Shown here piece after piece: positions 1-6,618 of a stretch of 8,388 nt of DNA; the first letter of the stretch is position 1, and every line of letters begins with the position of its first letter. The DNA is taken from the NCBI RefSeq assembly GCF_949282365.1, contig NZ_CASDOY010000066.1:1-8388 (forward strand), written 5' to 3'. The translations under genes were made by a program, and so were the position numbers. The DNA comes from an uncultured Desulfovibrio sp. (GTDB taxonomy: Bacteria; Desulfobacterota; Desulfovibrionia; Desulfovibrionales; Desulfovibrionaceae). Below the pieces are notes generated by a model. It had not been told where the DNA came from, searched no databases, and saw nothing but the letters and a program-made list of their open reading frames with translations.

Positions 1-141
1 CCGGGACCGCCGGCCCATCGCCGCCCCTGCCGCAACGGCGGCGCCCCGCGGCGCCATCCGCCCCCGCGCCGCCACACGCATGACCGCGGGACGGGAGGGA
101 GCGCACGCTCCTTCCCGCTCCGCACAACCAGAGGAGGACGC
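1..141 (+). other. Upstream flank; possible end of a preceding phage gene
   Basis: This stretch is very rich in C and G and holds no complete gene. Frame 3 is open from the window edge to a TGA at 81-83 and reads as a Pro/Ala/Arg-rich tail ending in PAPPHA. It could be the last 26 codons of an upstream structural gene. Frame 2 is also open, to a TGA at 152-154, so the choice is uncertain and composition alone could explain both. Two GC-rich hairpins are visible: GGCGCC-ccgc-GGCGCC at 40-55, and a longer one at 92-117 listed separately. No promoter-like sequence is apparent. Confidence 0.3.
92..117 (+). promoter_or_regulatory. Intergenic stem-loop before the tail operon
   Basis: The arms CGGGAGGGAGC (92-102) and GCTCCTTCCCG (107-117) pair over 11 bp with one G-U wobble around a GCAC loop. 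No T-run follows, so it is not a standard intrinsic terminator. It lies 13 nt before the Shine-Dalgarno site of the first tail gene. It could be an mRNA processing or stability element between capsid and tail genes, or a Rho-type or weak terminator. The role is inferred; the pairing is seen. Confidence 0.45.
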
Positions 142-735
142 ATGGACACCCTGACCCAGATCGCCATCTGGAACCGGGCCCTGGGCTTTTTGGGCGGACG
201 CACCATCGCCGCCGAGGACGAGAACACGCCCGAGGCCCTGCAATGCCGCCTGTACTGGGACAGCGCCCGGCGGCAGGCCCTGCGGGACTATCCCTGGGCC
301 TTCGCCCAGCGCCGGGCCTGGCTGGCCCGTGTGGCCCTGCCCGCGGGTTTCGAGCAAGAATACCGCTTTGCCTACGCCCTGCCGGAAAACTGCCTCAAGG
401 CCCATGAAGTCCGGCACGAGGGCCTGCTGCCCCGGCCCTTCTGTCTGGCCCGCGATCCCGGCAGCGACGGCACCGTCCTGCTCACCTCCGCCAGCCGGGC
501 CCTGCTGCTCTATACGGAGGACGTGCGCCACTGCCACCAGTTCGACGATCTTTTCGCCCACATGCTGGCCCGCAAGCTGGCCTGCCTGCTGGCCGCGCCG
601 CTGCTCAAGAGCAACAGCCAGAAGATCGCGGAACTGGAGCAGCTCTACAGCGCCAGTCTGCCCCAGGCCCGCCAGTCCGATGCCAGCGAGCGCAGGGCCC
701 TGCCCCTGGCCGACAGCTGGCTGCGCTGCCGCTAG
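142..735 (+). CDS. Tail-tubular-protein-A-like adaptor (T7 gp11 type)
   Basis: The product is a 197-residue protein, close to the 196 residues of T7 gp11, the ring that joins the portal to the tail nozzle in short-tailed phages. The N-terminal half shows the pattern I associate with this family. Helical NRALGFLGGRTI (residues 11-22) is followed by an acidic DENTPEA stretch, then CRLYWDSARRQALRDYPWAFAQRRAWLAR (two pieces: the R-x-x-L-R-x-x-P-W-x-F-A core and its basic follow-up, about residues 35-65). The C-terminal half (about 133-180) is helical and Ala/Leu-rich. The start is ATG 142, preceded by a strong GAGGAGG at 131-137. It is the first gene of the tail module and is followed by a 68-nt gap before the fibre gene. 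The assignment is by family pattern and gene order; a purely hypothetical phage protein is the alternative. Confidence 0.75.
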   Translation: MDTLTQIAIWNRALGFLGGRTIAAEDENTPEALQCRLYWDSARRQALRDYPWAFAQRRAWLARVALPAGFEQEYRFAYALPENCLKAHEVRHEGLLPRPFCLARDPGSDGTVLLTSASRALLLYTEDVRHCHQFDDLFAHMLARKLACLLAAPLLKSNSQKIAELEQLYSASLPQARQSDASERRALPLADSWLRCR

Positions 736-803
736 CGGCCCTCCGCTCCGCGCCCGTATCACCTGTCTTGCGGCGGCCTGTCCGCCCCTTTCCGGGAGAA
801 CGC

Positions 804-2285
804 ATGACCATGCCCTACAGTCCCGGCCGCGCCCTGTTCGAAGGCAACGGCACGGCCACGGAATTCCCTTTTTCCTTCAAAGTCTGGAGCGCGGAACAGC
901 TGTCCGTCACCCTGACCGGTCCCGACGGCAGCAGCCGTCCGGCCAGCGGCTGGAGCGCCCGCCTCAGCGGCGACGGCGGCAGCGTGAGCTATCTGCACGA
1001 GGGCGCGCCCCTGCCCGCAGGCTGGAAACTGGCCATCACCCGCAACATGCCCTTTGAACAGCAGATCGACCTCGTGTCCGGGACGCGCTTCGATGCCGAG
1101 GTCATCGAGACGGGCCTGGACAGGGCCACCGCCGAACGCCAGCAGCTGCTGGAACAGCTGCGGCGGGCCGTCATCCTGCCCGCCACCAGTGAACAGCAGC
1201 CCGTCAAGATGGCTGAACAATTGCTGCAGGCCGAGAAAAACGCCCAGGCCAGCGCCGCAGCGGCGCAAAGCAATGCAGAGAGTTCGACCCGGCAGGCGGA
1301 AAACGCGCGTCAGAGCGCGCAGGATGCCGCTGCTGCCGCCGTCGCCGCCGCCGGCAGTGAACAGGCCGCCTCCCAAAATGCCATGGCAGCCCGCCAGAGC
1401 GCGGAGGCCGCGGCAGAGAGCGAGGACAGGGCCGCCGGCAGCGCCGCGGCCATCCTGGGGCTGCAGGTGGAGGTGGCCACGCTCGATCCCGGCCGACCCG
1501 CCAGCGGCGACTATGACCCGGAGACCGGCATCCTGCACCTTGCCGTCCCCAGGGGCGATCCCGGTGGGGCGGCCCTCGCCACGGCCACCAGTCCGGGCAG
1601 CGTCATGCCCCGGACCGGCGATGCTGACGGGCTCGTGCTGGGCTCCGACGGCAGCTTGAAGGTGCGCGCCGCCACGGCCACGCAACGCGGCAGCGTGCTG
1701 GCCAGCACCACGGCCAGGGCCGATGCCGTGCCGCAGGCCGGAGCCGACGGCACACTGGACGCGAGCTGGGTGCCGCGCCCCGATTGCTGGGACATGTTCC
1801 CGCCCTTCGTGCCCGTCCCCGTCCGGGGCGCGGGCCTGGGCGGCAGCGACGGGCGGCGGGCCATCCTGCCCGGGGAGGAGACGGCGCGCGAGGAGTGGAT
1901 ACTCTGCGACGGCGGCAGCGACGGCAAGGGCGGCAACGTGCCGGACATCCGCGGCCGCTATGTCCGCGGTGCCAGCGCAGCCGAAGCGGAAGGCACGAAG
2001 GGCGGCAGCGAGGAGATCTCGGTCACGCTGTCGGGCAGCACCGGGGCCACGACATTGAGTACCGCGCAGATGCCCAGCCACAGCCACAGCGTGGAGTGCG
2101 CCGGTCTGACACCCGAGTTCTACGGGGCCAGCCAGGACAAGAACATGCGCAGCGGCGCGGCCTGGACATTCAACACGAATGCCACCGGCGGCGGGGGCTC
2201 CCACACGCACCCCCTGTCCGGCACCACTTCCGGCACGCATACGGACCCGCATATCGCCATGAACTACTTTATGAAGGTGGTCTAA
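804..2285 (+). CDS. Phage tail fibre with coiled-coil shaft and collar/HxH tip
   Basis: A 493-residue trimeric-fibre-type protein is predicted. Residues 1-110 (including FPFSFKVWSAEQLSVTLTG) resemble the virion-attachment domain of T7 gp17-like fibres. Residues about 130-222 are an Ala/Gln/Glu-rich heptad-like coiled coil. After that comes LHLAVPRGDPGG (about 243-254), a short motif common in phage fibres, then low-complexity Gly/Ser/Ala linkers. Residues about 345-400 look like a tail-collar domain, with WILCDGG and PDIRGRYVRGA. The C-terminal tip (about 415-493) has MPSHSHS, SHTHP and HTDPH and ends IAMNYFMKVV, as in fibres whose HxH motifs bind a metal ion along the trimer axis. I chose ATG 804 because GGGAGA (794-799) precedes it with good spacing. 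An in-frame TTG at 768 lacks a site, and a second ATG lies at 810. The likely role is host receptor binding. The GC-rich coding matches its neighbours. Confidence 0.85.
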   Translation: MTMPYSPGRALFEGNGTATEFPFSFKVWSAEQLSVTLTGPDGSSRPASGWSARLSGDGGSVSYLHEGAPLPAGWKLAITRNMPFEQQIDLVSGTRFDAEVIETGLDRATAERQQLLEQLRRAVILPATSEQQPVKMAEQLLQAEKNAQASAAAAQSNAESSTRQAENARQSAQDAAAAAVAAAGSEQAASQNAMAARQSAEAAAESEDRAAGSAAAILGLQVEVATLDPGRPASGDYDPETGILHLAVPRGDPGGAALATATSPGSVMPRTGDADGLVLGSDGSLKVRAATATQRGSVLASTTARADAVPQAGADGTLDASWVPRPDCWDMFPPFVPVPVRGAGLGGSDGRRAILPGEETAREEWILCDGGSDGKGGNVPDIRGRYVRGASAAEAEGTKGGSEEISVTLSGSTGATTLSTAQMPSHSHSVECAGLTPEFYGASQDKNMRSGAAWTFNTNATGGGGSHTHPLSGTTSGTHTDPHIAMNYFMKVV

Positions 2286-2286
2286 G

Positions 2287-3084
2287 ATGAAACAGCATGT
2301 CACCGTCATCCCGTCCGACGGCCTCATCAGCGTGGACGGGGAAGCCCTGTTCCTCCACAGCCTCAAAAACGACGCGGCGGGAGGCGGCGCGCAGAGCGCC
2401 TTCCACGCCCTGCAATGGCATGACGGCGCGGGCCATGTGGAGCCCGGCGACGGCCAGCCCAACGAGATGCTGGGCATAGCGGACTACAGCGGGCGCGTGG
2501 CCCCCTTCGTGGCCCTGTGGCAGGCGGAGAAAGAGCGGCTGGCCGCCGGCGCCGCTGCCGCCGGGGAAGCGTTCGATGTGCCGGCAAACCTGGAGGCCCG
2601 CGAGCCGGCCGGTCAGGAGGGGGCCGAGGCCCGGGCCCTGTCCTCCGCCATCCTCACGGCCCGGATGCAGGCCGAGATGGTCCAGAGCCTGGCGTTCAGC
2701 CCGGACGAGTTCGCCACCTTCGCCAAAGCCGGGCTGTTCGCGGCATGGACCGCCGGGGAGACCTACGCGCAGGGCCGCCGCCTCGTCCACGAGGGCATCG
2801 TCTACGAAGTCATGCAGGCGGTGACGGCCCTCGAAGCCCAGCCCCCGGACCCGGACGGCATGCAGGCCGTCTACCGCCCCCTGTCCGCGGCCCCGGCGGA
2901 CGGCGCGGGAGCGGACGGCAGCCGGGACCATCCCTACCCCTTCCTCTGCGGCATGGATGTGCGGAACGGCTGCTGCTACAGCCATGAAGGCAAGCTCTGG
3001 CTGGCCAGGGCCGACATGCCCGCCTGCGTCCGGCATCCCGGCACGGCAGGCCTGTGGCAGTGGGAGGAACTCCCGTGCGCATAG
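2287..3084 (+). CDS. Phage tail protein with two carbohydrate-binding-like modules
   Basis: The product is 265 residues and begins one base after the fibre stop codon. Its Shine-Dalgarno site AAGGTGG (2274-2280) lies inside the fibre gene, so translation is probably coupled. Residues 1-85 form an N-terminal domain (SDGLISVDGEALFLHSL and on) that I have seen at the start of accessory fibre proteins. Residues 85-140 are Ala/Glu-rich and helical. Residues about 150-200 (AAWTAGETYAQG, then EGIVYEVMQAV) and about 214-262 (YPFLCGMDV, CYSHEGKLWLARADMPACV, GLWQWEEL) each follow the W-x-Y-x-G / Y / W spacing of CBM5/12-like modules found in phage tail proteins. The second carries three cysteines. It may decorate or replace the fibre tip, bind surface glycans, or help fibre assembly. 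The family assignment is by motif only; a fibre-assembly chaperone is the main alternative. Confidence 0.65.
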   Translation: MKQHVTVIPSDGLISVDGEALFLHSLKNDAAGGGAQSAFHALQWHDGAGHVEPGDGQPNEMLGIADYSGRVAPFVALWQAEKERLAAGAAAAGEAFDVPANLEAREPAGQEGAEARALSSAILTARMQAEMVQSLAFSPDEFATFAKAGLFAAWTAGETYAQGRRLVHEGIVYEVMQAVTALEAQPPDPDGMQAVYRPLSAAPADGAGADGSRDHPYPFLCGMDVRNGCCYSHEGKLWLARADMPACVRHPGTAGLWQWEELPCA

Positions 3085-5180
3085 CCCTGCACAACTTCAC
3101 CGGCGGCGAGGTCTCGCCCCTCCTGTCCGCCCGGTATGACCTTTCCCGGTACGGCAGTTCCGTACAGTGCATGGAAAACATGCTGCCCGGCCTGCACGGC
3201 GACGTGCGCCGCCGCCCCGGCACCCTTTTCCTGGGGCGCCTGGACGAGGCGGCCGTGCTCTTGCCCTTCAGCTTCAATGCCCTGGCGGAACAGAACTTCG
3301 TCCTGGTCCTGACCGGCAGGGCCCTGCGCATCGCCGACAGCCGCGGCTTCGATCCGCAGGCGGACGCGCCGCTGCCCACGCCCTACGAGTCCCGGCATCT
3401 GCTGGAGATCTGCGCCGCCCAGGTGGGGGATACCGTCTATCTGGCCCATGCGGCCTACCCCCTGCACAAGCTGGTGCGCAGCACGGACAGCGATCCCGGG
3501 GCCGCCCTGCCCGCCTGTACCGTCCGCAGCCACGGCTATCGCTGGAGCCTGGAAGCCGTGGCCTTCAACAGCAGCCTGCCCGCGCCCCGGGCCCCTGTCT
3601 GCAGCTTCGTGCGCGGCGTCAACGACGATGACGCCGGGCTGGGCCATGTCCTGCGCTACAAGGTGGTGGCCGTGGATGCCGACGGCAGGCAGTCCCTGGC
3701 CTCGGAGGCGGGCAGCTGCGAGGGCAAGCACCCCTCCGACTGGGTGGTGGGCAACCGCACGGACCTCTCCTGGACAGCGGTGGACGGGGCCGCGGAATAC
3801 AACATCTACCGCGAGGAGGCCGGCTATTACGGCTTCATCGGCGTCAGCAGCACCACGACGTTCACGGACAACAACTATCAGGCCGACACGGCCGACACCC
3901 CGCGCGAGGACTGGGACCCCTTCGCCGGCGGCAACAATCCCGCCGTGGTGGCCTTCCACCAGCAGCGCATGGTCCTGGCGGGCACGCGCGACAATCCGCA
4001 GGCCTTCTACCTTTCGCGCAGCGGGGATTTCGAGAACTTCCGCAAATCCCGTCCCCTGCAGGACGACGACCCGGTGGAATACCTCATCGCTTCCGGCTCC
4101 ATCGACGCCATCGCCTGGGCGGCCAGCTTCGGCGACCTGCTGCTGGGCACCTCGGGCAGCGAATACAAGGCCGGCGGCAACGGCGGCGCCATCACGCCCG
4201 GCAGCATCACCATCACGGCCCAGTCCTATTGGGGCAGCGCGGGCCTTGCGCCCATCATCATCGGCAATGCCATCCTGCATGTGCAACGCCACGGCGCCCA
4301 TGTGCGCGACCTGTTCTACTCCCTGGAGAAGGACGGCTACGCGGGCAACGATCTTTCCATCCTGGCCCCGCACCTCTTCGAAGGCCACCGCCTGCGCCAG
4401 TGGGCCTACCAGCAGACGCCGGGCTCCGTGCTCTGGATCGTGCGCGACGACGGTCTGCTGCTGGCCCTGACCTATCTCAAGGAACACGATATCTGGGGCT
4501 GGAGCCGCCATCCCACGGACGGCGAGGTCCTGTCCGTCTGCGCCGTCTCCGGCCAGGACCGCGACGAGCTCCTGCTGCTGGTCCGCCGCCGGGACGCGGA
4601 CGGCAAGGAGGGCTGTTTCCTGGAGCGGCTGGCGCCCCAGTGGCAGGACGGCGCCCCGGTGGAGGAGGCCTTTTTCGTGGATTGCGGCCTGAGCTGCCGC
4701 CGGGAGGAAGCCGCTGCCACGGTGGACGGCCTCGGGCATCTGGAGGGGCGGGAACTGGCCGTGCTGGCGGACGGCAGCCCCGTGGAAGGCTGCATCGTGC
4801 GGGACGGGCGCATCCGCCTGCCCTTTCCCGCCCGGACGGTGCAGGCGGGCCTGCCCTATACCTCGGTCCTCTCGCCCCTGCCGGTGGAAGGCGACGGCGA
4901 GAGCGGCAGCACCCTGGGCCGCCGCCGGGCGCTGGGGCGCTGCTGCCTGCGCCTCTACCGCAGCGTGGGCGGCCGCTACGGCAGCAGCCGCGACGAACTG
5001 TACGATATCCCCTTCCTGCCCCTGCGCTGGGGCGAGGCCTGTCAGCCCTTCAGCGGCGACGTGGACTTTTTGCCCGCCGGCGGCCACAGCCCCACGGCCA
5101 GCCTCTGGCTGGTGCAGGAACGGCCCCTGCCCTTCCACCTGCTGGCCCTCAGCCTGGACGTGGAATTTGCCGAGATCTGA
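3075..5180 (+). CDS. Tail-tubular-protein-B-like nozzle protein (T7 gp12 type)
   Basis: A 701-residue protein, somewhat shorter than the 794 residues of T7 gp12, would form the hexameric nozzle at the tip of a podovirus tail. The N-terminus carries the family signature: FTGGEVSPLLSARYDLSRYG (residues 8-27), then a CMENM-L-G-LHGDVRRRPGT segment ending near residue 49. Beta-rich sequence follows. Residues about 170-280 (LRYKVVAVDADGRQSLASEA, then AAEYNIYREEAGYYGFIGV) read as a fibronectin-III-like insert. The C-terminal half keeps the Trp/Gly-rich beta repeats typical of nozzle proteins. I start it at GTG 3075, with GGGAGGA at 3062-3068; this overlaps the previous gene by 10 nt. An upstream in-frame GTG at 3054 has no comparable site. 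It would assemble onto the gp11-like adaptor. No frameshift or internal stop is visible. Confidence 0.85.
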   Translation: MRIALHNFTGGEVSPLLSARYDLSRYGSSVQCMENMLPGLHGDVRRRPGTLFLGRLDEAAVLLPFSFNALAEQNFVLVLTGRALRIADSRGFDPQADAPLPTPYESRHLLEICAAQVGDTVYLAHAAYPLHKLVRSTDSDPGAALPACTVRSHGYRWSLEAVAFNSSLPAPRAPVCSFVRGVNDDDAGLGHVLRYKVVAVDADGRQSLASEAGSCEGKHPSDWVVGNRTDLSWTAVDGAAEYNIYREEAGYYGFIGVSSTTTFTDNNYQADTADTPREDWDPFAGGNNPAVVAFHQQRMVLAGTRDNPQAFYLSRSGDFENFRKSRPLQDDDPVEYLIASGSIDAIAWAASFGDLLLGTSGSEYKAGGNGGAITPGSITITAQSYWGSAGLAPIIIGNAILHVQRHGAHVRDLFYSLEKDGYAGNDLSILAPHLFEGHRLRQWAYQQTPGSVLWIVRDDGLLLALTYLKEHDIWGWSRHPTDGEVLSVCAVSGQDRDELLLLVRRRDADGKEGCFLERLAPQWQDGAPVEEAFFVDCGLSCRREEAAATVDGLGHLEGRELAVLADGSPVEGCIVRDGRIRLPFPARTVQAGLPYTSVLSPLPVEGDGESGSTLGRRRALGRCCLRLYRSVGGRYGSSRDELYDIPFLPLRWGEACQPFSGDVDFLPAGGHSPTASLWLVQERPLPFHLLALSLDVEFAEI

Positions 5181-5194
5181 ACCAAGGAGCGCCC

Positions 5195-5653
5195 ATGATC
5201 CACTGTACCCGTGAATCTCTTGCCGGCCTGCTGCCCGAGGTGGCCCCCCTGCTGCAGGCCCACTGGGACGAGAGCGAGGCCGCCCTGCACGGCCCGCAGA
5301 CCTACGCTCTGGACCGCCGGCGCTATGCCTGCTGGGAGCGGCTGGGCATGCTGCATCTGGTGGCGGCCCGGGATGACGGCGGCCGCCTGCAGGGCTATGC
5401 GGCCTTCACCCTGACGGACTGCCCGCACCGCCCGGGCAAGCGCCTGGCGGCCCTGGACGGCCTCTATCTGGCGCCGGCCGCCCGCAAGGGCCTGACGGCG
5501 CTGCGCCTGCTGCGCACGGCCGAGGCCGGGCTCAGGGAACGCGGCGCGGACGTGATCCAGTACAGTTCCCCGGCCTCCCGCCCCTGCGACGCCCTCTACC
5601 GGCGGCTGGGAGCGCGGCGGACGGAGAGCGTCTGGCACAAGGAGCTGCGCTGA
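5195..5653 (+). CDS. Phage-borne GNAT family N-acetyltransferase
   Basis: A 152-residue protein is read from ATG 5195, chosen for AAGGAG at 5184-5189 with 5-nt spacing. The same frame is open far upstream, but only antisense-like, Arg/Pro-rich sequence lies there. The layout is that of a small GNAT fold: an N-terminal helix region; LGMLHLVAARDDGGRLQGYA (about 49-68, beta strands); LDGLYLAPAARKGLTALRLL (about 86-105), where the acetyl-CoA loop should lie; then RERGADVIQYSS and a C-terminal YRRLGARRTESVWHKEL. The pyrophosphate-binding loop is degenerate relative to Q/R-x-x-G-x-G/A, reading RKGLTA, as in other acetyltransferases found in phage tail clusters as I recall them. It sits 14 nt after the nozzle gene and overlaps the next gene by one base (TGATG). 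The substrate is unknown; a virion or host-surface protein is possible but is inference. Confidence 0.75.
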   Translation: MIHCTRESLAGLLPEVAPLLQAHWDESEAALHGPQTYALDRRRYACWERLGMLHLVAARDDGGRLQGYAAFTLTDCPHRPGKRLAALDGLYLAPAARKGLTALRLLRTAEAGLRERGADVIQYSSPASRPCDALYRRLGARRTESVWHKELR

Positions 5654-6228
5654 TGGCCGTGGCCAGCAGCACCGCGGCCCTGCTGGGGGCCGCCGTGACC
5701 CTTGCCGGTACCGCCGTGGGCGCCTGGAGCGCCGTCAGCCGTCAGGAGGAGCAGCGCAAACAGGCGGAATTCGCCGCCGACATGGCCCGCCGCAACAGCC
5801 GGATAGCGGAGGAGAACGCCCGCATGGCCGAGGACGAGGCCCGGCAGACCCGGGCCGACAGCCATGACCAGGCCGTGCGCAAGCGGCAGGAGACGGCCCT
5901 GCTGCTGGGCAGGCAGCGGGCCCAGGCCGGGGCCTCCGGCGCGCAGATCGACAGCGGCAGCCATCTGGACAGCCTGCTGGACCTGCGGGAAAAGGGCGAG
6001 CTGGACGCGCTCGCCCTTGAAGAACAGGGCGAACGTGCGGCCTACAACCAGGAGGTTCAGGCCTGGAACCAGCGCAACGCCGCCCAGGGCTCCCAGGCCC
6101 GGGAACGCCGGCTGCGTGAAAAAGCCGCCACGGACTATCTGGGTCTGGGCAGGACCCTGCTCAACAGCGCCGGTCGCCTGGGCAACAATTTCGACCTCTT
6201 TTCGGGCCAGGGCCCGCGCCTGCCCTGA
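5653..6228 (+). CDS. Internal virion protein, T7 gp14-like
   Basis: The product is 191 residues, near the 196 of T7 gp14, a virion protein ejected into the cell envelope during infection. Residues 4-29 form a small-residue hydrophobic segment (AAVTLAGTAVGAW) that could insert in a membrane. Residues about 30-75 are a charged Ala/Arg/Glu helix with coiled-coil character. The central block GRQRAQAGASGAQIDSGSHL (about 86-105) followed by a GELDALALEEQGERAAYN segment is the pattern I link to gp14-like proteins of short-tailed prophages. The C-terminus is Arg-rich, then Gly/Leu/Asn-rich. ATG 5653 overlaps the preceding stop, and AAGGAG at 5639-5644 gives the ribosome site inside the acetyltransferase gene. 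It is the last phage gene in the window; the large gp15/gp16-type partners that normally follow are not present. Confidence 0.7.
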   Translation: MAVASSTAALLGAAVTLAGTAVGAWSAVSRQEEQRKQAEFAADMARRNSRIAEENARMAEDEARQTRADSHDQAVRKRQETALLLGRQRAQAGASGAQIDSGSHLDSLLDLREKGELDALALEEQGERAAYNQEVQAWNQRNAAQGSQARERRLREKAATDYLGLGRTLLNSAGRLGNNFDLFSGQGPRLP

Positions 6229-6430
6229 CGGCCCGCCGGGCAGCGGGGGCACACCTGTCCCGAAAAAGGGGCGTCCCGGCCGCGCCCACGGCAGGGATGA
6301 GCCTTCCCCGAACAGGCCGAGGATGGCGGCCACACGCCCCAATGCGGATACGGCAGCGGGCGGGACGCCCGCCCCGCGACGGTCCCCGCGCCCAGGCCGC
6401 CTCCCGGATCACTGCCTTGCCGACAAAGTG

Positions 6431-6463
6431 AAAGACCGCCTGCATGCAGGCGGTCTTTTTTTT
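6431..6463 (+). terminator. Intrinsic terminator closing the prophage tail operon
   Basis: A perfect inverted repeat centred on GCATGC (AAAGACCGCCTGC paired with its complement, 6431-6458) is followed by eight T residues ending at 6463. The stem can form 11-12 bp with a 4-nt GCAT loop. On the minus strand the flank has only three consecutive T, so the plus direction is favoured. It lies 200 nt past the last tail gene. Confidence 0.9.
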
Positions 6464-6545
6464 GCTGTGCGGCGACGAGAAGCACGCGGCAGCGAACGGC
6501 GAGCGTGGATGTGCGGCGGACGGCACGCGGCGGACGGCCACAAAG

Positions 6546-6575
6546 GAAAAGGGCCGCGGCATGCGGCCACGGCCC
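6546..6575 (-). terminator. Intrinsic terminator of the rubrerythrin gene
   Basis: Read on the minus strand, GGGCCGTGGC (6575-6566) pairs with GCCGCGGCCC (6560-6551), with one U-G wobble and a five-base loop. TTTTCC follows. It lies about 43 nt beyond the rubrerythrin stop codon, so it is placed to end that transcript. Confidence 0.85.
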
Positions 6576-6618
6576 CTGTATCCGTACTGCAGCGGGCAGG
6601 CTGTGTCGGGGAACAGTC

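Larger units (their letters stand above)
6229..6618. other. 390-nt gap without genes between prophage and host genes
   Basis: No frame here has a convincing protein. The open frames on both strands are Arg/Pro/Gly-rich and lack ribosome sites. What can be seen is a GC-rich hairpin GCGGGCG-gga-CGCCCGC at 6356-6372 without a T-run, a strong plus-strand terminator at 6431-6463, and a minus-strand terminator at 6546-6575. No tRNA, direct repeat long enough to be an att core, or integrase remnant was recognised. The phage-to-host junction probably lies here. About 200 nt (6229-6430) between the last phage gene and its terminator is unexplained and could be decayed phage sequence. Confidence 0.6.

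Noticed and set aside
759..2477. 572-codon open frame on the minus strand opposite the fibre gene
   Set aside because: It is antisense to a clearly recognisable fibre, has no family motif, and is rich in Gly/Ala/Arg as expected from the reverse of GC-rich codons.
2900..3084. Possible diversity-generating variable region at the end of the CBM-like tail protein
   Set aside because: No second near-copy with adenine-biased differences and no reverse transcriptase is in the window. The segment fits a conserved phage CBM-like module instead.
3448..4470. 340-codon plus-strand frame inside the nozzle gene
   Set aside because: Its Arg/Pro/Ser/Thr/Ala composition is typical of a shifted reading of GC-rich coding sequence; no motif or ribosome site.
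2976..5138. 720-codon open frame on the minus strand opposite the nozzle gene
   Set aside because: It mirrors the nozzle gene with a Gly/Ala/Val/His-rich sequence and no domain. The plus-strand frame has strong family signatures and a good ribosome site.
5596..6342. Minus-strand frame across the end of the gp14-like gene and the gap
   Set aside because: Gly/Ala/Arg/Leu-rich, mostly antisense to the gp14-like gene, with no recognised domain and no good ribosome site.
6229..6430. Search for a tRNA or att core at the prophage end
   Set aside because: No cloverleaf or T-loop sequence was seen, and no direct repeat could be checked because the other prophage end is outside the window.
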